The notes: generated from the sequence alone by a model not told the origin. DNA of 14,627 nt from JAQGLW01 sp035995725 (GCA_035995725.1 DASYKE010000111.1:1-14627); one strand, 5' to 3'; positions 1-7,018 are shown, counted from the first letter of the stretch. Numbers and translations are program-made.

Positions 1-1308
1 CAGCACCACGGCTTCAGGATCGTCGCCGTTGATGTGCAGCACAGGCGCTTCGATCATCTTGACCACGTCCGAGCAGTACAGCGTCGAACGCGAGTCGCGC
101 GGGTCGGAGGTGGTGAAGCCGATCTGGTTGTTGATCACGATGTGCACCGTGCCGCCGGTGCCGTAGCCGCGGGTCTGCGCCAGATTGAGCGTTTCCATCA
201 CGACGCCCTGCCCTGCGAACGCCGCGTCGCCATGCACCAGGATCGGCAACACCTGCGAACCCTCCTTGTCGCCGCGGCGCTCCATGCGCGCCTTGACCGA
301 ACCTTCAACCACCGGGTTGACGATTTCGAGATGGGACGGATTGAACGCCAGCGACAGATGCACCGGGCCGCCCGCAGTCGTGATATCCGACGAAAAACCC
401 TGGTGGTATTTCACGTCGCCGGCCGGCAACTCGTCGCCGTGCTTGCCTTCAAATTCGGCAAACAGCTCCTGCGGCATTTTGCCCAGCGTATTGACCAGCA
501 CGTTGAGCCGGCCGCGATGCGCCATGCCGATAACGATCTCCTGCACCCCCATTTCGCCGGCGCGTTGAATCGTTTCATCCAGTGATGCAATGAAGCTTTC
601 TCCGCCCTCCAGGGAAAAACGTTTTTGGCCGACGTATTTGGTATGCAGATAACGTTCGAGACCTTCTGCCGCTGTCAAGCGATCCAGAATGTGTCTTTTC
701 TTGTCGGCGCTGAAATTCGGCGTGGAACGGACCGATTCAAGGCGTTCCTGCAACCAGCGTTTTTGCGCCGGATCGCTGATATACATGAATTCTGTGCCGA
801 TCGAGCGGCAATATGTATCGCGCAATGCATTGAGCAAGTCGCGCAAAGTGGCCGTTTCGCTGCCGAAATACGTATTGCTGATGTTGAACACGATGTCCAT
901 ATCGGCATCGGTGAAGCCGTAAAAGCTCGGCTCGAGTTCCGGAATGCTGGGACGTTCCTGCCGTTGAAGCGGATCCAGGTTGGCCCAATGGGTGCCCAGA
1001 AAGCGATATGCCCCGACGAGCTGCGTCGCCGCAACTCGTTTGCGTCCCATTTCAGCATCGGCGGAAGCGGTGACGGTGCGGATCGGACCTTGTTTGGCGC
1101 GCTCGGCGAAGGAGGCGATCACGGACGCATGCGCGACGTCAGGCCTGTTCGACCCGTCGACCGCAGGCACATGCTGCATCGAGTCGAAATACGAACGCCA
1201 ATTATCGGGAACGGACCCCGGATTGTCGAGATATGCCTCGTACAGTTCTTCAACGTACGGCGCATTGCCTCCAAACAAATAAGAATTGGAGAGGGATTGC
1301 TGCATCAT
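1..1308 (-). CDS. sucA: 2-oxoglutarate dehydrogenase E1 component, N-terminal part (cut by window edge)
   Basis: This is the thiamine-diphosphate E1 subunit of the 2-oxoglutarate dehydrogenase complex, which decarboxylates 2-oxoglutarate and passes succinyl groups to E2 (SucB). I translated 436 codons by hand on the minus strand with no stop; the frame runs off the left edge, so roughly the first 45% of a protein usually near 950 residues is present. The N-terminus has the typical E1o start (LSNSYLFGGNAPYVEELYEA). AHRGRLNVLVN at 263-273 and KYHQGFS at 300-306 carry the active-site histidines (His264 and His302, matching E. coli His260 and His298), and GDAAFAGQG at 360-368 belongs to the cofactor-binding region. 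The start is one of two adjacent ATGs (1308 or 1305) behind AAAGGTGAG. gltA lies 267 bp upstream in the same direction. sucB and lpd would be expected past the left edge. Confidence 0.97.
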   Translation of the reverse strand, partial: MMQQSLSNSYLFGGNAPYVEELYEAYLDNPGSVPDNWRSYFDSMQHVPAVDGSNRPDVAHASVIASFAERAKQGPIRTVTASADAEMGRKRVAATQLVGAYRFLGTHWANLDPLQRQERPSIPELEPSFYGFTDADMDIVFNISNTYFGSETATLRDLLNALRDTYCRSIGTEFMYISDPAQKRWLQERLESVRSTPNFSADKKRHILDRLTAAEGLERYLHTKYVGQKRFSLEGGESFIASLDETIQRAGEMGVQEIVIGMAHRGRLNVLVNTLGKMPQELFAEFEGKHGDELPAGDVKYHQGFSSDITTAGGPVHLSLAFNPSHLEIVNPVVEGSVKARMERRGDKEGSQVLPILVHGDAAFAGQGVVMETLNLAQTRGYGTGGTVHIVINNQIGFTTSDPRDSRSTLYCSDVVKMIEAPVLHINGDDPEAVVL

Positions 1309-1426
1309 CTTGCTCACCTTTCTTCGCGTTTCGCGAGATTAGCGGGTTAATTTAACCTTCCGCGACACGGCCTGACCGGTTAGCGGATTGCACATCAAGT
1401 TGTGGGGAAGGGCTACGTGACCTGAA

Positions 1427-1455
1427 GTGTTAGTTCCAAATTGGAATAAAGTAAA
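1427..1455 (-). promoter_or_regulatory. Candidate sucA promoter
   Basis: On the minus strand TTTACT and TAACAC are separated by exactly 17 bases, a plausible sigma70 promoter about 120 bases upstream of the sucA start. Each hexamer matches the consensus at only four of six positions, so this is a candidate chosen by eye. The spacer contains the perfect dyad listed separately. Confidence 0.35.
1434..1446. promoter_or_regulatory. Perfect 13-bp dyad in the sucA leader, possible operator
   Basis: TTCCAA and TTGGAA flank a single central base, a perfect inverted repeat. It sits in the spacer of the candidate sucA promoter, where a bound repressor would block RNA polymerase. I do not recognise the cognate factor. 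Confidence 0.35.
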
Positions 1456-1575
1456 GCATAACATACTGGGACTCGTTTCATGAACTGCCGTTTGCGGGAA
1501 CGGTTGTTTATGAAGCGAATTTAATGTTCCCCGACAGAACCAGCGGACCGTCCGGCCCGCCTGGTCCTGGTTCGA

Positions 1576-2880
1576 TTAGGAACGTTTTGCGATCGGAAGC
1601 ACATCGCGCTTGGGCGAACCGATGTAAAGCTGACGCGGACGGCCGATTTTTTGCTCGGGATCGGAAATCATCTCGTTCCATTGCGCAATCCAGCCGACGG
1701 TGCGCGCCATTGCGAAGATTCCGGTGAACAGCGATACCGGGATGCCAAGGGCGGACTGCACGATGCCGGAATAGAAATCGACATTCGGATATAGCTTGCG
1801 CGATACGAAGTACTCGTCTTCCAGAGCCACTTTTTCGAGCGCCATTGCCAGCTTGAACTGCGGATCGTTCTGCAGTCCGAGTTCGTTCAGCACTTCGTAG
1901 CAGGTTTCGCGCATCAGTTTGGCGCGCGGATCGTAATTCTTGTAGACGCGATGACCGAAACCCATCAGCTTGACGCCGGAATTCTTGTCCTTGACCTGTT
2001 TGACGAATTCGCCGATTTTGTCGACCGAACCGATTTCTTTCAACATGTTCAGTGCGGCTTCGTTCGCGCCGCCGTGCGCCGGTCCCCATAGGCAGGCAAT
2101 GCCGGCGGCAATGCAGGCGAACGGATTGGCGCCGCTCGAACCGGCCAGCCGCACCGTCGAGGTCGACGCATTCTGCTCGTGGTCGGCATGCAGGATCAAA
2201 ATGCGATCCAGCGCGCGCACCAGCACGTCATTGATCTTGTATTCTTCGCATGGGTTGGAGAACATCATGCGCATGAAGTTGGCGCTGTAGGACAGGTCGT
2301 TGCGCGGATAAACGAACGGCTGGCCGACAGAATACTTATAGGCCATCGCGACCAGCGTCGGCATCTTGGCGATCAAGCGAATCGCGGACACTTCGCGATG
2401 ATGCGGATCGTTGATATCGAGCGAGTCATGATAGAACGATGCCAGCGCGCCGACCGTGCCGACCAGCACCGACATCGGATGCGCGTCGCGGCGGAAACCG
2501 CGGAAGAAGAATTGCATCTGCTCGTGCACCATCGTGTGGTTGGTCACGGTATTGACGAACTGGGTTTTCTGACCCAGGTTCGGCAGCTCGCCGTTCAACA
2601 GCAGATAGCAGGTTTCCAGGAAATCGCAATTGACCGCCAGCTGTTCGATCGGATAACCGCGGTAAAGCAGTTCGCCCTTGTCGCCGTCGATATAGGTAAT
2701 CGACGAATTACAGGATGCAGTGGACATGAAACCCGGGTCGTAAGTGAACTTGCCGGTGGTGGCATACAGCTTGCGAATGTCGACGACGTCCGGACCGATC
2801 GTACCCTTGAAAATCGGAAGTTCGAGCGAGGGAGAACCGTCGGGAAACGACAGTGCGGCTTTGGTATCAGACTTGGTCAT
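1576..2880 (-). CDS. gltA: Citrate synthase, type II (hexameric, NADH-sensitive family)
   Basis: It condenses oxaloacetate and acetyl-CoA to citrate in the cytosol, the entry step of the TCA cycle. The 434-residue product has the proteobacterial type II layout: an N-terminal beta domain (ELPIFKGTIGPDVVDIRKLY) followed by the catalytic helical domain. The catalytic residues are visible: His269 in LWGPAHGGANEA, His310 in GFGHRVYKNYDPRA and Asp368 in DFYSGI, matching E. coli His264, His305 and Asp362. An in-frame extension reaches 2937, but the ATG at 2880 is preferred because AGAAGGAAGAG lies just upstream and MTKSDTKAALSFPDG matches the family N-terminus. sdhE ends 78 bp upstream in the same direction. 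A weak promoter-like pair (TTATTG, 18 bases, TATCTA) occupies that gap, so gltA may be expressed from its own start or with sdhE. Confidence 0.98.
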   Translation of the reverse strand: MTKSDTKAALSFPDGSPSLELPIFKGTIGPDVVDIRKLYATTGKFTYDPGFMSTASCNSSITYIDGDKGELLYRGYPIEQLAVNCDFLETCYLLLNGELPNLGQKTQFVNTVTNHTMVHEQMQFFFRGFRRDAHPMSVLVGTVGALASFYHDSLDINDPHHREVSAIRLIAKMPTLVAMAYKYSVGQPFVYPRNDLSYSANFMRMMFSNPCEEYKINDVLVRALDRILILHADHEQNASTSTVRLAGSSGANPFACIAAGIACLWGPAHGGANEAALNMLKEIGSVDKIGEFVKQVKDKNSGVKLMGFGHRVYKNYDPRAKLMRETCYEVLNELGLQNDPQFKLAMALEKVALEDEYFVSRKLYPNVDFYSGIVQSALGIPVSLFTGIFAMARTVGWIAQWNEMISDPEQKIGRPRQLYIGSPKRDVLPIAKRS

Positions 2881-2958
2881 GGCTCTTCCTTCTAATGAGC
2901 GGTGAATCGATAGATAAAACTCAACTATGAAAAACAATAATCTGTTCGAGGGCCGGTT

Positions 2959-3228
2959 TTACGCGTCGCGCAGTCGCTCCAAGAGACTTCGGATATGCGG
3001 TAAATCGGCGCCGCCTTCCGGCTCCTTGCGCACAAGCAGCAAATCCATCAGCTCGTTATCCGACAAGTCCATCAGGCGGGAAAATGCATCCACCTCTTCA
3101 TCGGTCAAAGTCGATTCATGCCGGTCCAGAAAACGGGTCAATATTAAATCGTTTTCCAGCAAGCCGCGCCGGCTGCGCCAGCGCAGGCGCGCACGCTTTA
3201 CAGGATCGGCTTGATGCGGTACGGACAT
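2959..3228 (-). CDS. sdhE: FAD assembly factor SdhE (SDH flavinylation factor)
   Basis: This small cytosolic protein of 89 residues promotes covalent attachment of FAD to SdhA, which mature succinate dehydrogenase needs. The family signature RGxxE is present as RGLLE at residues 21-25, inside the basic stretch RWRSRRGLLENDL, and the length fits the five-helix SdhE/YgfY fold (80-95 residues). It lies between sdhB and gltA, the usual betaproteobacterial position. Unlike in a tight operon, 295 bp separate it from sdhB, and that gap contains a factor-independent terminator and repeat elements. sdhE may therefore need its own promoter or read-through from sdhCDAB. Confidence 0.93.
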   Translation of the reverse strand: MSVPHQADPVKRARLRWRSRRGLLENDLILTRFLDRHESTLTDEEVDAFSRLMDLSDNELMDLLLVRKEPEGGADLPHIRSLLERLRDA

Positions 3229-3297
3229 GTATCCTCGCTCGCTGGCACTTCATCCAGCTTCCGGAGCGTCGCCGATTCGGAAGCCGCGTGAAATAAA

Positions 3298-3319
3298 GTG
3301 GAAGCGATTGCGCTTCCAC
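3298..3319 (-). terminator. Factor-independent terminator after sdhB
   Basis: GTGGAAGCG and CGCTTCCAC form a perfect 9-bp stem around a 4-base loop. On the minus strand the stem is followed by TTTATTTC, a fair U-rich tail. It is placed to end the sdhCDAB transcript. On the plus strand it is followed by CTTGTTTGTT, so it may also work weakly in that direction. Confidence 0.7.
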
Positions 3320-3329
3320 CTTGTTTGTT

Positions 3330-3362
3330 GGGACAGAGTGGCGCTATGCATAACTTTGTCCC
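3330..3362. repeat. Short GGGACAGAGT-ended hairpin element (copy A)
   Basis: GGGACAGAGT and ACTTTGTCCC form a 10-bp terminal inverted repeat (one mismatch, a G-U pair in RNA) around 13 bases. It shares both ends, including the trailing GCAA, with the 66-bp element at 3417-3482, but its interior is different and much shorter. Confidence 0.7.
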
Positions 3363-3380
3363 GCAATTTTCTGCTTTGCT

Positions 3381-3390
3381 GGGCGACAGA
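3381..3390. repeat. Degenerate element end
   Basis: TTTGCTGGGCGACAGA (3375-3390) differs by one inserted base from TTTGCTGGGGACAGA at the left end of the complete element that starts at 3417. It looks like a decayed left end. Confidence 0.4.
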
Positions 3391-3416
3391 ATACCGCTAA
3401 TCCTTCTAGTTTGCTG

Positions 3417-3482
3417 GGGACAGAGTCCCTTCCAGGGATAAACATAATTCGGCGCGCTGCGGCGCCTTATCAACTCTGTCCC
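3417..3482. repeat. 66-bp palindromic element, copy B (inverted mate of copy C)
   Basis: The element starts GGGACAGAGT and ends ACTCTGTCCC, a perfect 10-bp terminal inverted repeat. The interior holds two more small stems: CCCT/AGGG around three bases, and GGCGC/GCGCC around six. Its reverse complement matches the element at 4267-4334 with three substitutions and a two-base length difference. There is no coding capacity. The ends resemble motifs that I associate with REP-type elements mobilised by RAYT/Y1 transposases in Proteobacteria; that assignment is from memory and is inference. Confidence 0.85.
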
Positions 3483-3498
3483 GCAAAGAAAAACGCTT

Positions 3499-3507
3499 CT
3501 CTGTCCC
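3499..3507. repeat. Isolated element end
   Basis: CTCTGTCCC followed by GCAATT repeats the right end of the complete element 25 bases further on. No matching left end is paired with it, so it is probably a remnant of a deleted copy. Confidence 0.5.
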
Positions 3508-3523
3508 GCAATTATTAAAATGG

Positions 3524-4234
3524 CTACACCGCGCGTCGTACCATCAATTCCTTGATCTTGCCGATGGCCTTGTTGGGGTTCAATCCTTTCGGGCAAACGT
3601 CCACGCAGTTCATGATTGAATGGCAGCGGAACAGGCGATATGGATCTTCCAGGTTATCGAGACGTTCACCGGTCGCTTCATCCCGGCTGTCGGCGATGAA
3701 GCGGTAGGCTTGCAGCAAGCCGGCCGGACCGACAAACTTGTCCGGATTCCACCAGAACGATGGGCAGGAAGTCGAGCAGCATGCGCACAGAATGCATTCA
3801 TACAAGCCATCCAGTTCCTCACGTTCGACCGGCATCTGAAGACGCTCCTTCTCCGGCGGGATAGTGTTATTTACCAGATAAGGCTTGATCGAATGGTACT
3901 GCTTGAAGAACTGCGTCATGTCCACGATCAGATCGCGAATAACGGGCAGTCCCGGCAATGGCCGCAACACGATCGGCTGCTTCAGCTCGTTCAGATTGGT
4001 GGTGCAGGCCAATCCGTTCTTGCCGTTGATATTCATCGCGTCGGATCCGCACACGCCTTCACGGCAAGAGCGGCGCAACGCGAGCGAATCATCGACATCC
4101 GCCTTGATGCGCTGCAATGCGTCGAGCAGCATCTTGTCGGTATCCTGCAATTCGACCGTCAAGTCCTGCATGTAAGGCTTGCTGTCCTTGTCCGGATCGT
4201 ATCGGTAGATTTGAAATTTTACAGTTCGTGCCAT
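3524..4234 (-). CDS. sdhB: Succinate dehydrogenase iron-sulfur subunit
   Basis: This peripheral subunit of respiratory complex II carries electrons from the SdhA flavin to ubiquinone through three Fe-S clusters. The 236-residue protein has all the ligands: Cys57, Cys62, Asp65 and Cys77 for [2Fe-2S] (SCREGVCGSDAMN ... LAC), Cys147, Cys150, Cys153 and Cys214 for [4Fe-4S], and Cys157, Cys204 and Cys210 for [3Fe-4S]. The spacing is the same as in E. coli, offset by two residues. The start ATG at 4234 follows AAAAAGG. Genes upstream in the operon abut, but sdhB lies 128 bp from sdhA and 295 bp from sdhE, and near-identical palindromic elements in opposite orientation sit in both gaps. The ends are complete, so the elements do not break the gene. 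Confidence 0.98.
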   Translation of the reverse strand: MARTVKFQIYRYDPDKDSKPYMQDLTVELQDTDKMLLDALQRIKADVDDSLALRRSCREGVCGSDAMNINGKNGLACTTNLNELKQPIVLRPLPGLPVIRDLIVDMTQFFKQYHSIKPYLVNNTIPPEKERLQMPVEREELDGLYECILCACCSTSCPSFWWNPDKFVGPAGLLQAYRFIADSRDEATGERLDNLEDPYRLFRCHSIMNCVDVCPKGLNPNKAIGKIKELMVRRAV

Positions 4235-4266
4235 AGTTTGCCTTTTTGCGGTATTTCTCTTTTTGC

Positions 4267-4334
4267 GGGACAGAGTTTATAAGGCGCCGCAGCCCGCCGA
4301 ATTACGTTTATCCCCCTGGAAGGGACTCTGTCCC
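4267..4334. repeat. 68-bp palindromic element, copy C (inverted mate of copy B)
   Basis: The ends GGGACAGAGT and ACTCTGTCCC form a perfect 10-bp inverted repeat. The interior, including GGCGCCGCAG and CCTGGAAGGG, matches the reverse complement of 3417-3482 almost base for base. It lies in the 128-bp sdhA-sdhB gap, which is otherwise filled by short flanking duplications: CCGCAAAAAG twice on the sdhB side and ATGTTGGGG twice on the sdhA side, reading the minus strand. Hence the mRNA upstream of the sdhB ribosome-binding site starts with a strong hairpin. Confidence 0.85.
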
Positions 4335-4362
4335 CAACATTATATGAACTACCCCAACATAA

Positions 4363-6141
4363 CTAAAATGTGCGTACTTTGGGCTTGAAGGATTCCACCG
4401 TCAGCGGCTTGGTGACCACCGGCTTGTAGTCAAGGCGGTTGCCTTCGGAGAACCACAAAGTATGCTTCATCCAGTGCTCGTCATCACGATTCGGATAATC
4501 GCGATGCGCGTGAGCCCCGCGCGATTCCTTGCGCGCCACGGCGGACGTGATGGTGGCCTTCGCGGTTTCAATCAGATTGCCGAGCTCCAGCGCTTCCACC
4601 CGCGCGGTATTGAATACCTTGGACTTGTCCTTGAAGGATACATGCTTGCAGCGTTCATCGAGCTCCATGATCTTTCTGTAGCCGGCCTGCAGCAATTCAT
4701 CGGTGCGGAATACGCCGCAATAGTGCTGCATCGTTGCCCGGATGTCGTTGGCGACATCCTGCACCCGCTCGGCGCCGGTGCTGGTCTCCAGCCCGGATAC
4801 GCGCGCCATTGCGAAATCGGCGGCATCGGCCGGCAACGGTTTGTGACTTTGCGCCTTGAGATCGCTCTGCACCACGTGATTGCCGGCGGCGCGGCCGAAT
4901 ACCAGCAGATCCAGCAGCGAATTGGTACCCAGGCGGTTGGCGCCATGGACCGATACGCATGCACATTCGCCGATCGCATACATGCCATTGACAACCGCAT
5001 TCGGATTGCCGCCCTTGGGGGCCACGACCTGACCGTGAATATTGGTCGGGATACCGCCCATCTGGTAATGGATGGTCGGTACCACCGGGATCGGCTCCCT
5101 GGTCGCGTCGACGTTGGCGAACTTGTGCGCGATTTCGAGAATCGACGGCAAGCGTTTCTTGATGGTCTCGGCACCGATATGGCGCAAATCGAGCAATACG
5201 TGATCCTTGTACGGTCCGCAGCCGCGGCCTTCCTTGATTTCCTGGTCCATCGAGCGCGAAACGAAATCGCGCGGCGCCAAGTCTTTCAGCGTCGGTGCAT
5301 AACGCTCCATGAAGCGTTCGCCATTGCAGTTGACCAGGATACCGCCCTCGCCGCGCACGCCCTCGGTAATCAGCACGCCTGCACCGGCGACACCGGTCGG
5401 ATGAAATTGCCAGAACTCCATGTCTTCCAGCGGCAGGCCCGCACGCGCGGCCATGCCCATGCCATCGCCGGTGTTGATGAATGCGTTGGTGGATGCAGCC
5501 CAGATGCGGCCCGCGCCGCCGGTGGCGAAAATCGTCGTCTTGGCTTCGAGAATCATCATCTCGCCGGTTTCCATTTCCAGCGCCACCACGCCGACCACAT
5601 CGCCGTCGGCGTCGCGGATGATGTCGATAGCCATCCATTCGACGAAGAAGTGCGTTCTGGCGCGCACATTGCGCTGGTATAGCGTATGCAGCATCGCATG
5701 GCCGGTACGGTCGGCCGCTGCGCAGGCGCGCTGCACCGGCTTCTCGCCGAAGTTGGCGGTATGGCCGCCGAACGGACGCTGGTAAATGGTGCCATCCGGA
5801 TTGCGGTCGAACGGCATGCCGAAATGCTCGAGTTCGTAGACCACCTTCGGCGCCTCGCGACACATGTATTCGATGGCGTCCTGATCGCCGAGGTAATCGC
5901 CTCCCTTGACGGTGTCGAACATATGCCAGTACCAGCTATCCTCGGACATGTTGCCGAGTGCGGCACCGATACCGCCCTGCGCCGCAACAGTGTGCGACCG
6001 GGTCGGGAAAACCTTGGACAGTACGGCCACGTTCAGGCCCGCTTCCGCCAGTTGCAGCGAAGCCCGCATGCCGGAACCGCCGGCACCGATGATCACCGCA
6101 TCGAAGCGGCGCGACGGAATATTTGATTTGATTGCTGCCAC
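4363..6141 (-). CDS. sdhA: Succinate dehydrogenase flavoprotein subunit
   Basis: This is the catalytic subunit of complex II, oxidising succinate to fumarate with covalently bound FAD. With the chosen start it has 592 residues (E. coli 588). GAGGSG at 19-24 is the Rossmann FAD motif, and TRSHTVAAQGG contains His50, the covalent FAD attachment site. QFHPTGVAGAG, TEGVRGEGG, HYQMGG and NRLGTNSLLDLLVFGR are the dicarboxylate-site and capping-domain motifs. No ATG is available. GTG at 6141 gives the family N-terminus MAAIKSNIPSRRFD, with GGAGA eight bases upstream. Another GTG at 6147 overlaps the sdhD stop as GTGA but lies only two bases from that GGAGA, so I prefer 6141. An open extension to 6327 lies inside sdhD and is not used. 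It follows sdhD by two bases, indicating translational coupling. Confidence 0.97.
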   Translation of the reverse strand: MAAIKSNIPSRRFDAVIIGAGGSGMRASLQLAEAGLNVAVLSKVFPTRSHTVAAQGGIGAALGNMSEDSWYWHMFDTVKGGDYLGDQDAIEYMCREAPKVVYELEHFGMPFDRNPDGTIYQRPFGGHTANFGEKPVQRACAAADRTGHAMLHTLYQRNVRARTHFFVEWMAIDIIRDADGDVVGVVALEMETGEMMILEAKTTIFATGGAGRIWAASTNAFINTGDGMGMAARAGLPLEDMEFWQFHPTGVAGAGVLITEGVRGEGGILVNCNGERFMERYAPTLKDLAPRDFVSRSMDQEIKEGRGCGPYKDHVLLDLRHIGAETIKKRLPSILEIAHKFANVDATREPIPVVPTIHYQMGGIPTNIHGQVVAPKGGNPNAVVNGMYAIGECACVSVHGANRLGTNSLLDLLVFGRAAGNHVVQSDLKAQSHKPLPADAADFAMARVSGLETSTGAERVQDVANDIRATMQHYCGVFRTDELLQAGYRKIMELDERCKHVSFKDKSKVFNTARVEALELGNLIETAKATITSAVARKESRGAHAHRDYPNRDDEHWMKHTLWFSEGNRLDYKPVVTKPLTVESFKPKVRTF

Positions 6142-6143
6142 GA

Positions 6144-6509
6144 TCACGCTCTCCAGAGAATCTGCGCCGCCCATCCGGCGCAACCGATCAGCCACAGGAG
6201 CGTGGCAACCTGCAATGCGAGCCGCATCGATACCGGCTTGATGTAATCCATCCAGATATCGCGCATGCCGACCCAGACGTGATACAGCAATGCAATGACC
6301 GTAACGAAGGTTGCGATCTTGAACCACTGCTGGGCGAACATGCCCGCCCAGCCCTCGTAGCTGAAATCATTCCCGGTTAAAAACGCAACCAGCAAAATGA
6401 CGGTATACATTGCCATGACGATTGCGGTCACGCGTTGCGCGAGCCAGTCTTTGAGACCGTAATGCGCGCCGACCACCAGGCGCTTCGATCCAATATTGTT
6501 ATCCGGCAT
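6144..6509 (-). CDS. sdhD: Succinate dehydrogenase membrane anchor subunit
   Basis: With SdhC this small inner-membrane protein anchors complex II, shares heme b and forms part of the ubiquinone site. It has 121 residues with three hydrophobic segments near 27-45, 64-84 and 95-117. HVWVGMRDIWMDYIKP holds His77, the heme-ligand position (E. coli His71), and the quinone-site pair Asp88-Tyr89 (E. coli Asp82-Tyr83). Its ATG immediately follows the sdhC stop (TAAATG), with GGAGTG inside the end of sdhC as ribosome-binding site. It ends two bases before the sdhA start. Confidence 0.96.
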   Translation of the reverse strand: MPDNNIGSKRLVVGAHYGLKDWLAQRVTAIVMAMYTVILLVAFLTGNDFSYEGWAGMFAQQWFKIATFVTVIALLYHVWVGMRDIWMDYIKPVSMRLALQVATLLWLIGCAGWAAQILWRA

Positions 6510-6920
6510 TTAAAACACTCCAAACAATTTCAAGGCAACCAGCGCGGCCAGCGACAGGCTGACGGCTAGAACGGTGGCGGCCGATTTGCGCGCGCCCTCC
6601 CTGCTTAAACCGATGTGAGCATCCATGATCAAATGGCGGATGCCGGCGCAGAAGTGATGCAGGTAAGCCCACGCCAGCGACAGGATCAACAGCTTGACGA
6701 ACCAGTGGGAAGCGAACCCTTTGAGATATTCGAACGAAACTTCGGAAGTCAGACTCTTCTCTAACAGGAATAAAATGAAAGGCAACAGCACGAACATCAG
6801 CGCGCCGCTGATACGGTGCAGAATTGAAACGAGACCCGCCAACGGCATACGGTAGCGCACAATCTGCGTAATATGGATGTTAGCAAATTGCGGCCGATTC
6901 TTCTTTGCGACCTCCGACAT
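6510..6920 (-). CDS. sdhC: Succinate dehydrogenase cytochrome b556 subunit
   Basis: This is the larger membrane anchor of complex II and its first gene. The 136-residue protein has a short polar N-terminus and three transmembrane segments near 27-53, 74-97 and 112-134. SILHRISG carries Ser32 and Arg36, equivalent to the quinone-site Ser27 and Arg31 of E. coli. HHFCAGIRHLIMD contains His89, aligned with heme ligand His84. An in-frame ATG at 6974 would add 18 residues, but the ATG at 6920 has a strong AGGTGAGG five bases upstream and gives the usual beta-proteobacterial start (MSEVAKKNRPQFANI). The stop touches the sdhD start. The 117 bp up to gntR contain a possible promoter and hairpin, so the operon may start here or include gntR. 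Confidence 0.96.
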   Translation of the reverse strand: MSEVAKKNRPQFANIHITQIVRYRMPLAGLVSILHRISGALMFVLLPFILFLLEKSLTSEVSFEYLKGFASHWFVKLLILSLAWAYLHHFCAGIRHLIMDAHIGLSREGARKSAATVLAVSLSLAALVALKLFGVF

Positions 6921-6983
6921 ACAAACCTCACCTAGCTTAATAAACTCGTAATTTTCGCCTATTTTGTACGGCACACCAATAGT

Positions 6984-7018
6984 TATTCTGTTGTGCGGAG
7001 AATATATCTTTTTGTCAA
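6984..7018 (-). promoter_or_regulatory. Candidate sdhCDAB control region (-35 hexamer and dyad)
   Basis: A perfect TTGACA (minus strand, 7018-7013) lies upstream of sdhC, but 17 bases on is only CACAAC, a poor -10 box. Within this stretch TATTCT and AGAATA form a 6-bp inverted repeat with nine bases between (7004-6984). The weak -10 with a good -35 suggests a regulated or activator-dependent promoter, but the start point is not resolvable by eye. Confidence 0.35.

Larger units (their letters stand above)
3229..3523. other. sdhE-sdhB spacer: terminator and repeat-element cluster
   Basis: These 295 bases hold no convincing gene. From left to right come a short sdhE upstream region, a perfect 9-bp terminator stem (3298-3319), a 33-bp hairpin (3330-3362), a degenerate end motif (3381-3390), a complete 66-bp palindromic element (3417-3482) and one further lone end (3499-3507). 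An open frame over 3198-3596 on the minus strand covers part of it but reads through repeats and overlaps sdhB, so I do not call it. Confidence 0.7.

Noticed and set aside
34..1350. Plus-strand open frames across the sucA region
   Set aside because: The minus strand encodes SucA without interruption for 436 codons.
1542..1580. Terminator-like pairing GAACCAG/CTGGTTC just after gltA
   Set aside because: Long loop, a bulge and no U-tract; too weak to call as a terminator.
3198..3596. 132-codon minus-strand frame across the sdhE-sdhB spacer
   Set aside because: Starts inside sdhB in another frame, runs through the repeat elements and ends inside sdhE.
4462..5682. 406-codon open frame antisense to sdhA (plus strand)
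   Set aside because: It lies wholly within sdhA, its composition follows the reverse frame of a GC-rich gene, and it shows no recognisable domain or ribosome-binding site.
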